Shown here: positions 1-8,274 of the stretch, piece after piece | Layout: every line of letters starts with the position of its first letter | Position numbering within the stretch: the stretch's first letter is position 1 | DNA from: Polyangia bacterium | Lineage (GTDB): Bacteria; Myxococcota_A; Polyangia; Nannocystales; Nannocystaceae | Direction of reading: 5' to 3' | DNA length: 64,000 bases | Assembly (NCBI GenBank): GCA_030430565.1 | Contig: JAUIKS010000002.1 | Coordinates: forward strand, 124,001 to 188,000 | Notes under the pieces: model-generated | The model's input: the letters and a program-made list of their open reading frames with translations, nothing else | The model's database searches: none | What the model was told of the DNA's origin: nothing | Translations under genes and position numbers: made by a program

Positions 1-686
1 CGCTCGACGCCGCCGGGCTCGAGGGGGCGCGCGTCGAGGTCCTGTCCTCCGGGGCATCTTCTGCCTGCGTCAGCGAGGTCCGCAAGCGCCGCCTCCGACC
101 CGACCGCCGCAGTCTCTCGGCGCACATGGGCGTGATCCGCCGGCTCATGGAGCGCACGACGGTGCTGCCGGTCTCCTTCGGCGTCGTCGCCAAGTCGCGA
201 GCCGACGTCCGCGAGCTGCTCGACCGCAACAGCGACTCCTTCGCGCTGCAGCTCGCGCGCGTCCGCGGCAAGGTCGAGATGGGCCTGCGGGTGCTGTGGG
301 ATGTCCCCAACGTGTTCGAGTACTTCGTCAACACGCGCGCGGACCTCCGCGCGGCGCGGGACACCGTCGGCGACATCCGGGCCGCCAACCGCGACGACAT
401 GATCGAGCTCGGGCGGTTCTTCGAACGCGTACTGGGCGAGGAGCGCGAGCGCTACGTCGAGCAGATCGGCGAGGTGCTCGCGGCCTACGACATCCCCCAC
501 GCGCGCGGCAAGGTCCGCAACGAGCGGGATGTCATGAACCTCGCCTGCCTGGTCGCGCGCGACGGCCTCGAGGACTTCGACCGCGCCGTCGGCGAGGCCG
601 CGTCGGGCTTCGACAACAACTTCACGTTTGACGTCAGCGGGCCGTGGGCGCCCGCGAGCTTCGTCGACGTCACGCTGGAGACCTAG
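1..686 (+). CDS. gvpF/L: Gas vesicle protein GvpF/GvpL family, 5' end outside window
   Basis: The frame is open from base 3 and reaches a TAG at 684-686, so the gene begins upstream of the window and only its C-terminal ~227 codons are seen. Family hallmarks are TTVLPVSFGVV, GLRVLWDVPNVFEYF and a C-terminal GPWAPASFV; GvpF/L proteins are accessory proteins that bind GvpA during gas-vesicle assembly. An internal ATG at 126 exists, but the conserved family sequence continues upstream of it, so it is not the start. The next gene follows after 6 nt, suggesting one operon. F and L cannot be told apart from this fragment. Confidence 0.9.
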   Translation, partial: LDAAGLEGARVEVLSSGASSACVSEVRKRRLRPDRRSLSAHMGVIRRLMERTTVLPVSFGVVAKSRADVRELLDRNSDSFALQLARVRGKVEMGLRVLWDVPNVFEYFVNTRADLRAARDTVGDIRAANRDDMIELGRFFERVLGEERERYVEQIGEVLAAYDIPHARGKVRNERDVMNLACLVARDGLEDFDRAVGEAASGFDNNFTFDVSGPWAPASFVDVTLET

Positions 687-692
687 CCCCCC

Positions 693-2651
693 GTGGCGCT
701 GCCGCCCGCGCTCCAGCGCCCGGAGCTGCGGCTGCTGCTGTTCGGCGGGCGCGGCGGCGTCGGCAAGACCAGCGCGGCCGCGGCGACGGCGGTCGAGCTC
801 GCGCTCGCGCGCCCCGAGCGACGCGTCCGCCTGGTCTCGGTCGACCCGGCGCACTCGCTGCGGGACTGCTTCGCGCCCGAGGGGGACGCGCCGCTGCGCT
901 CGCTCGCCAACCTCGAGGTCGTCGAGCTCGACGCCGAGCGTGAGCTCGACGCCTTCCGCGAGCGACACGGCGACACGCTCGCAGAGATCGCGCGCCGCGG
1001 CACCTTCTTCGACGAGGCCGACATCCGCAGCTTCCTCGAGCTCTCGGTCCCCGGCCTCGACGAGCTCATCGCGCTGCTGCGAATCGCCGAGATGACCGAG
1101 GAGCCAGGTGAGCACATCACCGTCGTCGACACCGCGCCGGCCGGGCACACGCTGCGCCTGCTCGCGCTGCCCGCGGCGCTGCGCGCCTGGCTCGAGGCGC
1201 TGGACGCGATGCTCGCCAAGCACCGGTACCTGGAGGAGCTGTACCGCGGGCGTCACGAGGAGGACGCGCCGGACCGCTTCATCGAGACCTTCGCGCGCCG
1301 CCGCGACCACCTGGTCGCGACCCTCGGCTCGCCGCGCGCTCACTTCGTCCTGGTCGCGCTCGCCGAGCCGCTGTGCCTGCGCGAGACCTTGGAGCTGCGG
1401 ACGCGGCTCGAGGCGCTGGGCGTCAACGTCGGCCTGCACCTGCTCAACCGCGTCGTGCCCGTGAGCCGCTGCCCGACCTGCGCGGCCGCCCGCGCGTCGC
1501 AGCGCGCCGCGCTGGACGAGACGCCGGCGCTGCTCGCCGACCGTGACGCCTGGGCGCTGCCGCTGCTGCCGGGCGAGGTCCTCGGCGAGTCCGCGCTGCG
1601 CGGGCTCTGGGGCCACGCGTGGCCGCTCGTCGCCAGCCTGGCTCAGCCCGCTCCGAACCCCGCTCCGAACCCCGCTCCGAACCCGCCCGCCGTGCTCGGG
1701 CGCGCCGCGTCGATCGCCGGCGCGATCGAGCTCGTGATCGTCGCGGGCAAGGGCGGCGTCGGGAAGACCACCGTCGCCTGCGCGCTCGCGCTGCGGGCGG
1801 CCGCGACGCGCCCCGTCACGCTGATCTCGACCGACCCCGCGCCCTCGCTCGCGACCTGTCTCGAGGTCCCGGTCGACGCGGATCCGCGCGAGCGCGCCCC
1901 CGGCCTGCGGGCGTGCACGGTCGACGCGGCCGCGCGCTGGCGCGCGTGGCGAGCGGAGTATCAAGACGAGCTGCAGACCGCGCTCACGCGCCGCAGCGCC
2001 GGCGTCGATCTGGCCTTCGACCGCCAGGCGCTCGAGCGCCTGCTCGACCTGAGCCCGCCCGGCGTCGACGAGATCATGTCCGTGGCCTGCGTGGTCGAAG
2101 CGCTCGACCGTACCGACGACGAGCGCACGACCGACGCCCCCCTCGTCGTGCTCGACAACGCGGCGACCGGGCACCTGCTGCGCCTGCTCGAGATGCCCGA
2201 GCTGCTGACGCGCTGGATCCGGGCGATCTTCGCGGTGCTGCTCAAGTACAAGCGCGCGCTCCGGATGCCGCGGCTGAGCGACCGGCTGATCACGCTGTCG
2301 CGACAGCTCAAGCGCCTGCGCGCGCTCCTGCGTGATCCCGCGCGCGCGCGCGCGGTGCTCGTGACCCTGCCGACGCGCATGGCCGAGGCCGAGGCCGAGG
2401 ATCTTCGCGTCGCGCTCGCGCGGCTCGATGTCGCGCTCGCGCAGGTCGTGGTCAACCACCAGACGCCCGCGCGCGCCGACTGCTCGCTGTGTCAGGCGAT
2501 CGCGTCGCGCGAGCGCCCAGTGCTCGATCGCTGGCGCGCGCGCCGGATCCCCTGCGTCGGCGTCACCCGCGGGACGCCGCCGACCGGGATCGCGCGGGTC
2601 ACGGCCCTCGGCGAGGCGTTATTCTCAGGGCCGGACGCGGAGCGCACGTGA
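693..2651 (+). CDS. Tandem ArsA/Get3-like ATPase in gas vesicle cluster
   Basis: The 652-residue protein contains two complete ArsA-type halves. The first has a deviant Walker A (GGRGGVGKTS, ~residues 18-27), a SVDPAHSL switch I and a DTAPAGHTLRLL switch II; the second has AGKGGVGKTT (~350-360), STDPAPSL and LDNAATGHLLRLL. A Pro-Asn linker (~319-330) joins them. Each half ends with a CxxC (CPTC, CSLC), as in Get3-like zinc-dimerised ATPases. Known family roles are arsenite efflux (ArsA) or tail-anchored membrane-protein targeting (Get3). There is no arsB, arsR or arsC nearby, and the gene sits between gvpF/L and a GvpA-family gene whose GTG start overlaps its stop by 4 nt. I infer a chaperone or assembly ATPase for hydrophobic gas-vesicle proteins. 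Start is GTG 693. Confidence 0.85.
   Translation: MALPPALQRPELRLLLFGGRGGVGKTSAAAATAVELALARPERRVRLVSVDPAHSLRDCFAPEGDAPLRSLANLEVVELDAERELDAFRERHGDTLAEIARRGTFFDEADIRSFLELSVPGLDELIALLRIAEMTEEPGEHITVVDTAPAGHTLRLLALPAALRAWLEALDAMLAKHRYLEELYRGRHEEDAPDRFIETFARRRDHLVATLGSPRAHFVLVALAEPLCLRETLELRTRLEALGVNVGLHLLNRVVPVSRCPTCAAARASQRAALDETPALLADRDAWALPLLPGEVLGESALRGLWGHAWPLVASLAQPAPNPAPNPAPNPPAVLGRAASIAGAIELVIVAGKGGVGKTTVACALALRAAATRPVTLISTDPAPSLATCLEVPVDADPRERAPGLRACTVDAAARWRAWRAEYQDELQTALTRRSAGVDLAFDRQALERLLDLSPPGVDEIMSVACVVEALDRTDDERTTDAPLVVLDNAATGHLLRLLEMPELLTRWIRAIFAVLLKYKRALRMPRLSDRLITLSRQLKRLRALLRDPARARAVLVTLPTRMAEAEAEDLRVALARLDVALAQVVVNHQTPARADCSLCQAIASRERPVLDRWRARRIPCVGVTRGTPPTGIARVTALGEALFSGPDAERT
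1649..1684 (+). repeat. Three perfect 12-bp tandem units encoding the ArsA linker
   Basis: The unit CGCTCCGAACCC occurs three times head to tail and encodes the Pro-Ala-Pro-Asn linker between the two ATPase halves. In-frame 12-bp units can change linker length by slippage without shifting the frame. Confidence 0.9.
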
Positions 2652-2968
2652 ACGACGCCCCTGACAGCGATCGCGAGCCCATCGACGCGCGCATCGACGA
2701 CGCGCGCGGGCTGGACCGCGAGACACAAGAGCGCATCTCGCTGTGCGAGCTGCTCGATCGCGTGCTGCACCGCGGCGTGCTCGTGCGCGGCGAGCTCGTG
2801 CTCTCGCTCGCCGACGTCGACCTGCTCTACGTCGGCCTGCAGCTCGTGCTGTGCTCGACCGACACCGCGATCGCGGCCGGCCTCGTCGCCCCGCGGCGCC
2901 GCTGGGTGCTCGATCCGCCCCTGATCCGAGATGAACACTCGGACAGCTCGCTCGGCGAGCCGCGCTAA
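2648..2968 (+). CDS. Small gas vesicle protein, GvpA/J/M/S family
   Basis: The 106-residue protein carries the GvpA-fold signature: LCELLDRVLHRGVLVRGEL followed by DVDLLYVGLQLVLCSTDTA. The DLLYVGL form resembles the minor GvpJ/M/S-type members more than the shell GvpA (which has IELLxIxxRLV). The start chosen is GTG 2648, which overlaps the ATPase stop in a GTGA and has a GGAG 5 nt upstream (2638-2641 region); an open frame extends further upstream but lies inside the ATPase gene and has no family similarity. The role is probably nucleation or capping of the vesicle. Subfamily assignment is uncertain. Confidence 0.8.
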   Translation: MNDAPDSDREPIDARIDDARGLDRETQERISLCELLDRVLHRGVLVRGELVLSLADVDLLYVGLQLVLCSTDTAIAAGLVAPRRRWVLDPPLIRDEHSDSSLGEPR

Positions 2969-3014
2969 CGCTCGCCGCGTCAGGGACACGACCCCCCGCG
3001 TCCAGTCGCGCGTT

Positions 3015-4223
3015 ATGAGCACGAGCGACGCCGCTTTGAAGTCTCCGCTCCCTTCACGCATCTTTCTCTTCGGCCTCGCGGGCGCCCTGCTCGTGGCCGC
3101 GAGCGCGTGCGCGCCCGGCTCGACCCGCGCGCGAGCTCGCCACCGAGAATTCCCGCCCCGCGGTATCACGGTCGACGTGCTGCGCCCGGGCCCCGCGGTG
3201 CCCCTGTACGCGCTGTCCACCGTGAACTTCGAGATCTGGGCCGGAGGCGCCGGCGCGGCGCTCGTGCGCAGCACGCGCGCCGCGCGAGACCTGTCAACAA
3301 CATGGACATCAGGGCAGATCGGAGACGACCCGAGCTTCGTCGTTCGCGACATCGAGCTCGTCAACCGAACGACGCTCGTCGCGCTCGCCACCGATGACGC
3401 GGGGCGCTCCCGTGTGTACCTCAGCGTCAACGCTGGCGCGACCTGGACGTTGGTCCTTCGAGACGCGCGGCCCGAGGGCTCTTGGAGAGCGCTCGCCATG
3501 TGGCCCTATCGCTACGATGGCGTCTTGCTCGGCGACCCGGTGGACGGGCGCTTCACCGTGCTCACGACCCACGACGCCGGAGCGACGTGGCGCCGACCCG
3601 ATCTGCTCGCGCCGCCCGAAGCCCTCCCGGGCGAGCGCCTGCTCACCGAGGACGGGAGCTGCTTGACGGTCGGGCCGAACAATGAGGTGTGGTTCGGCAC
3701 CGGTGGCTCGACGGCCCGTGTGTTCCGCTCCGGCGATAAGGGCTTGACCTGGGAGGTCGCGGACACGCCGCTCGCCCGCGGCCACGGGCGCGCCGGCGTG
3801 TACTCGATCTCGTTTCTCACGAGGAGCATCGGGATCGCGGTCGGCGGTGACCCCGACGCGCCCGACGAGCGCACGGGGAGCGCGGCCTGGACGTTTGACA
3901 GCGGACACAGCTGGAGCGCCACGGTCGAGGTCCCCCCCGCGGGCTTCCGCTCCTCGGTCGTCTTCACCCATATCGTGGAGCGCGCCATCTTGGGCACGAC
4001 GGCCGTGGCCGTGGGGCCCAGCGGGGCGGACCTGTCCCTGGATTACGGTCGCACGTGGCACCCGATGCCAGCGGCCGCGCTCCCGGGCGAGCGCGCCGTC
4101 GAGCTCACGACCGTGGCCGCGCAGGACGGCGGACGCGACTTCGTGGCTGCGGCGGCCAACGGCGCGATCGTGCTGTACTCGGTGCCCCACGGATATGACC
4201 CCTCGGGCGCGCAGGCGCGTTGA
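3015..4223 (+). CDS. YCF48/BNR-type beta-propeller lipoprotein
   Basis: Starting at ATG 3015 the ~402-residue protein has a lipoprotein signal ending in LLVAASAC. The body consists of repeated photosystem-II-assembly-factor-like blades: VNAGATWTLV, HDAGATWRRP, SGDKGLTWEV, DSGHSWSAT and DYGRTWHPM, all variants of the Asp-x-Gly-x-x-W motif of YCF48/BNR propellers. Such proteins are usually extracytoplasmic and mediate protein contacts; the substrate is unknown. It lies on the plus strand after the small gvp gene and converges on gvpA, so it may be a bystander or a surface protein of the locus. An in-frame ATG at 2931 would put ~28 residues before the signal peptide and overlap the preceding gene, so 3015 is preferred. 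Confidence 0.8.
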   Translation: MSTSDAALKSPLPSRIFLFGLAGALLVAASACAPGSTRARARHREFPPRGITVDVLRPGPAVPLYALSTVNFEIWAGGAGAALVRSTRAARDLSTTWTSGQIGDDPSFVVRDIELVNRTTLVALATDDAGRSRVYLSVNAGATWTLVLRDARPEGSWRALAMWPYRYDGVLLGDPVDGRFTVLTTHDAGATWRRPDLLAPPEALPGERLLTEDGSCLTVGPNNEVWFGTGGSTARVFRSGDKGLTWEVADTPLARGHGRAGVYSISFLTRSIGIAVGGDPDAPDERTGSAAWTFDSGHSWSATVEVPPAGFRSSVVFTHIVERAILGTTAVAVGPSGADLSLDYGRTWHPMPAAALPGERAVELTTVAAQDGGRDFVAAAANGAIVLYSVPHGYDPSGAQAR

Positions 4224-4273
4224 CACCCTCGCCCAGCGTAGAGTCGGCCCGGCGCTCGTCGAGGACGCGCGCG

Positions 4274-4657
4274 CTAGTCGCCCGAGCCGCGCGCGCCCGC
4301 GGACTCGCGCGCGCCCTCGAGCCGCGCGAGCGCCTCCTCGATCGCCTGCAGGCGCGCCTCGACCGGGTTCAGCGCGGGCGCCTCGCTCGCGCGCCCGGGC
4401 GGCGCGCCGGTGACCGACCTCGGCGGCACCAGCTTCTTGCTCGTCAGGTTCGGGTCGTGACGCCACCAGTCCATGCCCATCTCGACCGCGCGCTCGACCG
4501 AGCAGACCACCAGCCGGATCTGGATCGTCAGCAGCTCGATCTCGACGAGCTTGACCTTGATGTCGCCCGCGATCACGACACCCTTGTCGAGCACGCGCTC
4601 GAGGATGTCCGCGAGGCTTGAGCTTTTCGTCCCGTGTGTGATCGCGTGGCGGGCCAT
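4274..4657 (-). CDS. gvpA: Gas vesicle structural protein GvpA family
   Basis: The 127-residue protein has the full GvpA motif: SSSLADILERVLDKGVVIAG then VEIELLTIQIRLVVCSVERA. GvpA forms the ribbed shell of gas vesicles. After the ~70-residue core (ending GMDWW) there is a non-conserved tail with a charged helix (LQAIEEALARLEG), longer than the usual ~70-75 residue shell protein, so this may be a GvpJ-like or tailed GvpA paralogue. ATG 4657 is preferred over the in-frame GTG at 4663 because an AAAGGAG Shine-Dalgarno lies 8 nt from the ATG but only 2 nt from the GTG. It is last in the minus-strand gvp run, 30 nt after gvpK. Confidence 0.88.
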   Translation of the reverse strand: MARHAITHGTKSSSLADILERVLDKGVVIAGDIKVKLVEIELLTIQIRLVVCSVERAVEMGMDWWRHDPNLTSKKLVPPRSVTGAPPGRASEAPALNPVEARLQAIEEALARLEGARESAGARGSGD

Positions 4658-4665
4658 GGACACGA

Positions 4666-4672
4666 CTCCTTT
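4666..4672 (-). promoter_or_regulatory. Ribosome binding site deciding the gvpA start
   Basis: AAAGGAG on the minus strand is 8 nt upstream of ATG 4657. The alternative GTG 4663 would be only 2 nt away, so the site selects the ATG. Confidence 0.7.
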
Positions 4673-4687
4673 CGTGCGCGGGGGCGG

Positions 4688-5026
4688 CTACAGCAGCCTC
4701 CCGAGGGGTCCTAGATCGAGGTTGAGGTCCTCGCGCTCGAGCCCGAACACGACCCGCAGGCGCTCGATCTCGTCGGCCTGCCGCATCAGCGCGGCGCCGA
4801 TCGCCTCGATCTGATCGTCGTCGATCGAGCCGGCGTCCATGCGCCGCAGCGCCTGCTTCTCGAGCAGCTCGTGGATCAGCTTGATCAGCGTCAGCGCGAG
4901 CTGCCCGAGGCCGCCGCGCAGCGCCTCGGGGTCGATCTCGACGCGGCGACGCGCGGCACCGCCGTCCAGGGCCTCGCCCTCGATCTCGCGCGCCTCCGCT
5001 GGCTTGAGCAGGTCCCGCAGCTCCAC
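4688..5026 (-). CDS. gvpK: Gas vesicle protein GvpK
   Basis: The 112-residue protein matches GvpK along its length: ALTLIKLIHELLEKQALRRM, then ERLRVVFGLEREDLNLDLGP at the C-terminus, the hallmark GvpK ending. GvpK is a conserved accessory protein required for vesicle formation. The start is GTG 5026, separated from the gvpG stop by one base, so translation is likely coupled. The N-terminal ~30 residues are less conserved. Confidence 0.93.
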   Translation of the reverse strand: MELRDLLKPAEAREIEGEALDGGAARRRVEIDPEALRGGLGQLALTLIKLIHELLEKQALRRMDAGSIDDDQIEAIGAALMRQADEIERLRVVFGLEREDLNLDLGPLGRLL

Positions 5027-5027
5027 G

Positions 5028-5369
5028 TCAGCGCTCCGGCGGCTCCTCGACGTCGTCTCTCGCGTCGCCTTCGTCGTCTTCGTCGTCGTCTTCGTCGTCG
5101 TCGCGTTCGGCGTCCTCGTCGAGCTCGACCGCGACGCCGCGCTCGTCCTCCTCGAGCTCGTCGAGCCGGTCGAGCAGCACCTGCTCCTGCGCGTCGAACT
5201 CGTCCTCCGAGATCTGGCCTGTCTCTAACATCATGTACAGATCGCGCAGCTCGTCCTTGATCCGGTCGGCCTCGGCCTCGAGCTCCTGCTCGGCCGCGGC
5301 CGCGACCTCCTGAAAGATCCACAGCAGCCCGCGGAACGGCGCGGTCAGCAGGTCATCGATGATCAGCAT
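5028..5369 (-). CDS. gvpG: Gas vesicle protein GvpG
   Basis: The N-terminal 75 residues carry the GvpG pattern: DDLLTAPFRGLLWIFQEV, ELRDLYMMLETGQISEDEFD and LLDRLDELEEDE. GvpG is a small helical accessory protein of vesicle assembly. The last ~30 residues are an Asp/Glu-rich tail (DDDEDDDEDDEGDA) encoded by a GTC-repeat-like stretch. It follows the GvpC candidate by 33 nt and precedes gvpK by 1 nt. Confidence 0.92.
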   Translation of the reverse strand: MLIIDDLLTAPFRGLLWIFQEVAAAAEQELEAEADRIKDELRDLYMMLETGQISEDEFDAQEQVLLDRLDELEEDERGVAVELDEDAERDDDEDDDEDDEGDARDDVEEPPER

Positions 5370-5402
5370 GGACGGCGCGAGCCGGGCGACGACGCGGCTC
5401 GC

Positions 5403-6167
5403 TCAGAGTGTCGAACGGATCCGCCGGCCGGTAAAGTTGTATACCCACGAGTAGAGCTCGCGCAGCTCGTGCTCGCGCGCGCGCCTCGTGCTCGCGCAGG
5501 TCGCCCGGGTCTCGGCGTCGAGCTCGCGCACGATCGCGCGCGCCCACGCGCGGTGGTCCTCGACGAAGCGGTGGTTCACGTCGAGGAAGCGCAGCCGCGC
5601 GTGCAGGTCGTCGCGCGCGCGCTCGAGGTGCAGCCGCGCGTAGGCGTCGAGCTCGTCCCGCGTCTCGCGGCGCAGCGCGCTGACGCCGTCGATGAGCTGG
5701 CTGAACGCGCGCGCGCGCGCGTCGTGCTCTCGGCGCGCGCGCGCGAGCCGATCGCGCTCGGACTCGTCGAGCCGCGCGCGCGTCTCGTCGGCCCGCGCGA
5801 CGGTCTCGCGCCGCGTCTCCGCGAGCAGCTCGCGACGATCCTCGAGCCCGCGGGCGGCGGCCTCGAGTCGACGCGCTGTCTCCTCGGTCAGCTCTTGATC
5901 GACGAGCTCTCGGCGCGCGTCGACCTCGCGCTCGCGCGTCGCCTGGTCCGCCCGCGCGGCGCGCAGCCGAGACGCGCGGAACTCCTCCTCGACCATCGTC
6001 TTGACGTGCACATGCAAGCGCTCGACCGTCTCGCGGCGCGCGCGGAGCCCCGCCGAGAACATCGCGCTGTTCTCACGATCGATGCGCGCGCGGAGCTCGT
6101 GCACCCGCGCCTTGAGTATGCGTCGGTAGCCGATCGGGCTGCCGTCGGCCCGCGTTTCGAGTGTCAT
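5403..6167 (-). CDS. Coiled-coil protein of the gas vesicle cluster (GvpC candidate)
   Basis: The 254-residue product is almost wholly charged alpha helix, dominated by Arg/Glu/Ala/Leu heptads such as RRELLAETRRETVARADE and RRETRDELDAYARLHLERA. No catalytic motif, signal peptide or membrane segment is seen. Its position directly before gvpG-gvpK-gvpA and its size and helical, repeat-like character suit GvpC, the outer strengthening protein of gas vesicles, but I could not find clean 33-residue repeats, so this is inference from context. ATG 6167 is chosen over an in-frame ATG at 6221 because GGAGG lies 5 nt upstream of it. Confidence 0.65.
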   Translation of the reverse strand: MTLETRADGSPIGYRRILKARVHELRARIDRENSAMFSAGLRARRETVERLHVHVKTMVEEEFRASRLRAARADQATREREVDARRELVDQELTEETARRLEAAARGLEDRRELLAETRRETVARADETRARLDESERDRLARARREHDARARAFSQLIDGVSALRRETRDELDAYARLHLERARDDLHARLRFLDVNHRFVEDHRAWARAIVRELDAETRATCASTRRAREHELRELYSWVYNFTGRRIRSTL

Positions 6168-6402
6168 CGAGACCTCCGCCGCTGCAAGCGGTTGTGTCCG
6201 TAAGGATAGGTTTGTATACACGCGCGTGTCCAGCGGGCAGCCGCGCGCGCGGCTCGATGGCGAGCGCGACGATCCCCGCGCCCGCGAGCCAGGGCAGCGC
6301 CGTCCCGAGCTCGAACGCGCGCGCGAGCAGCAGCGCGCAGGGCAACGCGAGCAGCGCCGGCGTCGCGCGCACGAGGATCGCGATCGCGTTCGCGCGCCTC
6401 AC
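6073..6402 (-). CDS. Possible small membrane protein coupled to the kinase
   Basis: The ATG at 6402 overlaps the stop of the upstream kinase in an ATGA, the coupling pattern used throughout this window. The first ~55 residues contain two hydrophobic stretches (AIAILVRATPALLALPCALL and TALPWLAGAGIVALAI) that could be membrane helices. The C-terminal half is low-complexity and runs 95 nt into the following gene in another frame. It may be a real short membrane partner of the kinase or a chance ORF; no family is recognised. Confidence 0.35.
   Translation of the reverse strand: MRRANAIAILVRATPALLALPCALLLARAFELGTALPWLAGAGIVALAIEPRARLPAGHARVYKPILTDTTACSGGGLDDTRNAGRRQPDRLPTHTQGAGARAPRAHRS
6173..6177 (-). 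promoter_or_regulatory. Strong Shine-Dalgarno of the GvpC candidate
   Basis: GGAGG on the minus strand, 5 nt before ATG 6167. It is one of the clearest ribosome binding sites in the window and fixes the start. Confidence 0.75.
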
Positions 6403-8195
6403 CGGCTCGGATCCGCGAGCACGGGCCTGTCGGCGTGGACATATCCTGGCCCCGTGCGCTCGGCCTCCGCGAGCGCGGCGAGGCGCAGCGCGTAGTGGTC
6501 GATCCGTGCCTGCGCGGTCGTCAGCTGCTGACGATGGGCCTCTCGCGCGATCGCCCAGCCCGCGGCGAGGTCCGCGAGCAGCAGCGCGAGGAACAGGACG
6601 ACGAAGCGCCAGTCACCGCCGCTGTTGTCGAGGGACTCGGCGATCGCGGCGAACAGCATGAGCGCGCCGAAGCTCGTGACCGCGATGGTGCGCCGCAGCC
6701 TCCGCCGCACGGCCAGCGAGAAGTCGCGGACCAGCAGCACCGACGCGCCGCGGGCCGAGGGCATCACGCGCAGCTCGAGGTCGCGCGACGACCACGCCAG
6801 GCTCTCGCCGAGGAATTGCGCCTGCCCGCGGCCGCGCTTGCCCTCGGCGACCTCGAGCTCGCGTGCCATCAGCGCCATGGTGTTCGCCGAGGGCCGCGCC
6901 GGCAGCTCGATCGAGGTCGAGGCCGAGGTCGGCATGCGCCAGTGCGTGCCGGCGCGCGCCGGCAGCAGCCGCGCCGACACCGACGTGGTCTCAGAGACAG
7001 GTTCATGCGCGGGCGCGAGCGTCGGCGAGAAGTGCTCGCGCAGGACCGCGCGCGCGTCCGGCTCGGCGAGCAGCGCCCCGTCGGCGACCTCGCGCACCTC
7101 GGTGGCGGAGAAGGCGTCGATGCGCGTCGGCGTCGGCAGCGGGCGCGCGCTCGCGCTGCGGGCCGAGGGCAGGTGCAGCGCGAGCACCTCGAGCAGCGCC
7201 TCGATCGAGGGGAAGCGGGCCTGCGGCGCGACTCGGAGCGCGCGCACGAGCAGCGCGTCGAGCCACGGCGGGATCGCGACGCGCGGACGCTCGGGCCGCT
7301 GCAGCGCGCCGCGGACGATCGCGAGCGAGAGCGTGCGGATGTCTTCGCCGCGAAACGGCCGGCTGCCGTGCACGGCCTCGTAGAGCGCGACCGCGAAGCT
7401 GAACTGATCGCTGCGCGCGTCCGCCGGCTCCCCGAGATGCTGCTCCGGCGCCATGTAGGCCGGGGTCCCGAGCAGCGCGCCGTCGCGGGTCAACGCGGTC
7501 TCGGACTCATCGCAGCCCTCGGGCAGCGCGGGCACCCCGACGACGCCGCCCGGGGGCGCGCGATCGGGCGGGCGCGCGAGCCCGAAGTCGAGAATGCGCG
7601 GGCGGCCGTCGTGACCGACGAGCACGTTGTCTGGCTTGAAGTCGCGGTGCACGAGGCCGACGCGGTGGGCCGCCGCGAGCCCGCGCCCGGCGGCGATGAA
7701 GACCTCGAGGATCTGCTCGAGCGTCCGACCGCCGCGCAGCCAGACGCCGAGCGTGCAGCCGTCGACGTACTCCATCGCGATGAACCGCTGCCCCTCGTGC
7801 ACGCCGACGTCGTAGACGCCGACCACGTTGGGGTGGGACAGCCGCGCGAGCGCCTGCGCCTCCTCGGTCAGGCGCGCGTCGACGCGCGACAGCTCGGGGC
7901 GCAGCAGCTTGATCGCGACGGTGCGCTGGAGCTCGTCGTCGCGGGCGGCGAAGACCATGCCCATCCCGCCCTGCCCGATGCACCGCAGCACGCGAAACCG
8001 CCCGATCCGCAGGGGCCGCTGCGGCGTCTGGAACAGCCGCGAGCGCACCGAGGCGCGCAGCCGCTCGAGCTCGATGGGCGGGGCCTCGGGGGCCGCCGGC
8101 GTCGGCGGCGACGCGGCCTCGAGGACAGGTCGTTCGACGGTCGGCGTGATCGCAGACAGGGGCGCCGGGGGCTGCTCTAGAGCTTCGCTGGGCAT
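6399..8195 (-). CDS. Membrane-anchored Hanks-type Ser/Thr protein kinase
   Basis: The 598-residue protein has a kinase domain at ~65-330: Gly loop GQGGMGMVFAARD, catalytic Lys in VAIKLL, catalytic loop HRDFKPDNVL, DFGLARP and GTPAYMAPEQ. After a ~170-residue linker, two hydrophobic segments (~500-518 FGALMLFAAIAES and ~530-550 VVLFLALLLADLAAGWAIA) form a C-terminal membrane hairpin followed by a short helical tail. The topology is therefore a cytoplasmic kinase held at the membrane without an obvious extracellular sensor. It follows the ECF sigma gene by 79 nt on the same strand and directly precedes the gas vesicle genes. Kinase substrates could be the sigma factor or Gvp proteins, which is untested. 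Confidence 0.92.
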   Translation of the reverse strand: MPSEALEQPPAPLSAITPTVERPVLEAASPPTPAAPEAPPIELERLRASVRSRLFQTPQRPLRIGRFRVLRCIGQGGMGMVFAARDDELQRTVAIKLLRPELSRVDARLTEEAQALARLSHPNVVGVYDVGVHEGQRFIAMEYVDGCTLGVWLRGGRTLEQILEVFIAAGRGLAAAHRVGLVHRDFKPDNVLVGHDGRPRILDFGLARPPDRAPPGGVVGVPALPEGCDESETALTRDGALLGTPAYMAPEQHLGEPADARSDQFSFAVALYEAVHGSRPFRGEDIRTLSLAIVRGALQRPERPRVAIPPWLDALLVRALRVAPQARFPSIEALLEVLALHLPSARSASARPLPTPTRIDAFSATEVREVADGALLAEPDARAVLREHFSPTLAPAHEPVSETTSVSARLLPARAGTHWRMPTSASTSIELPARPSANTMALMARELEVAEGKRGRGQAQFLGESLAWSSRDLELRVMPSARGASVLLVRDFSLAVRRRLRRTIAVTSFGALMLFAAIAESLDNSGGDWRFVVLFLALLLADLAAGWAIAREAHRQQLTTAQARIDHYALRLAALAEAERTGPGYVHADRPVLADPSR

Positions 8196-8274
8196 GGAAC
8201 GAGGCGGTAGTACCCGCGCGGGAGCTGCTGGATTGCGCGCGCGCGAAAAACTCGAAAAAAACTCGAAAACAACC

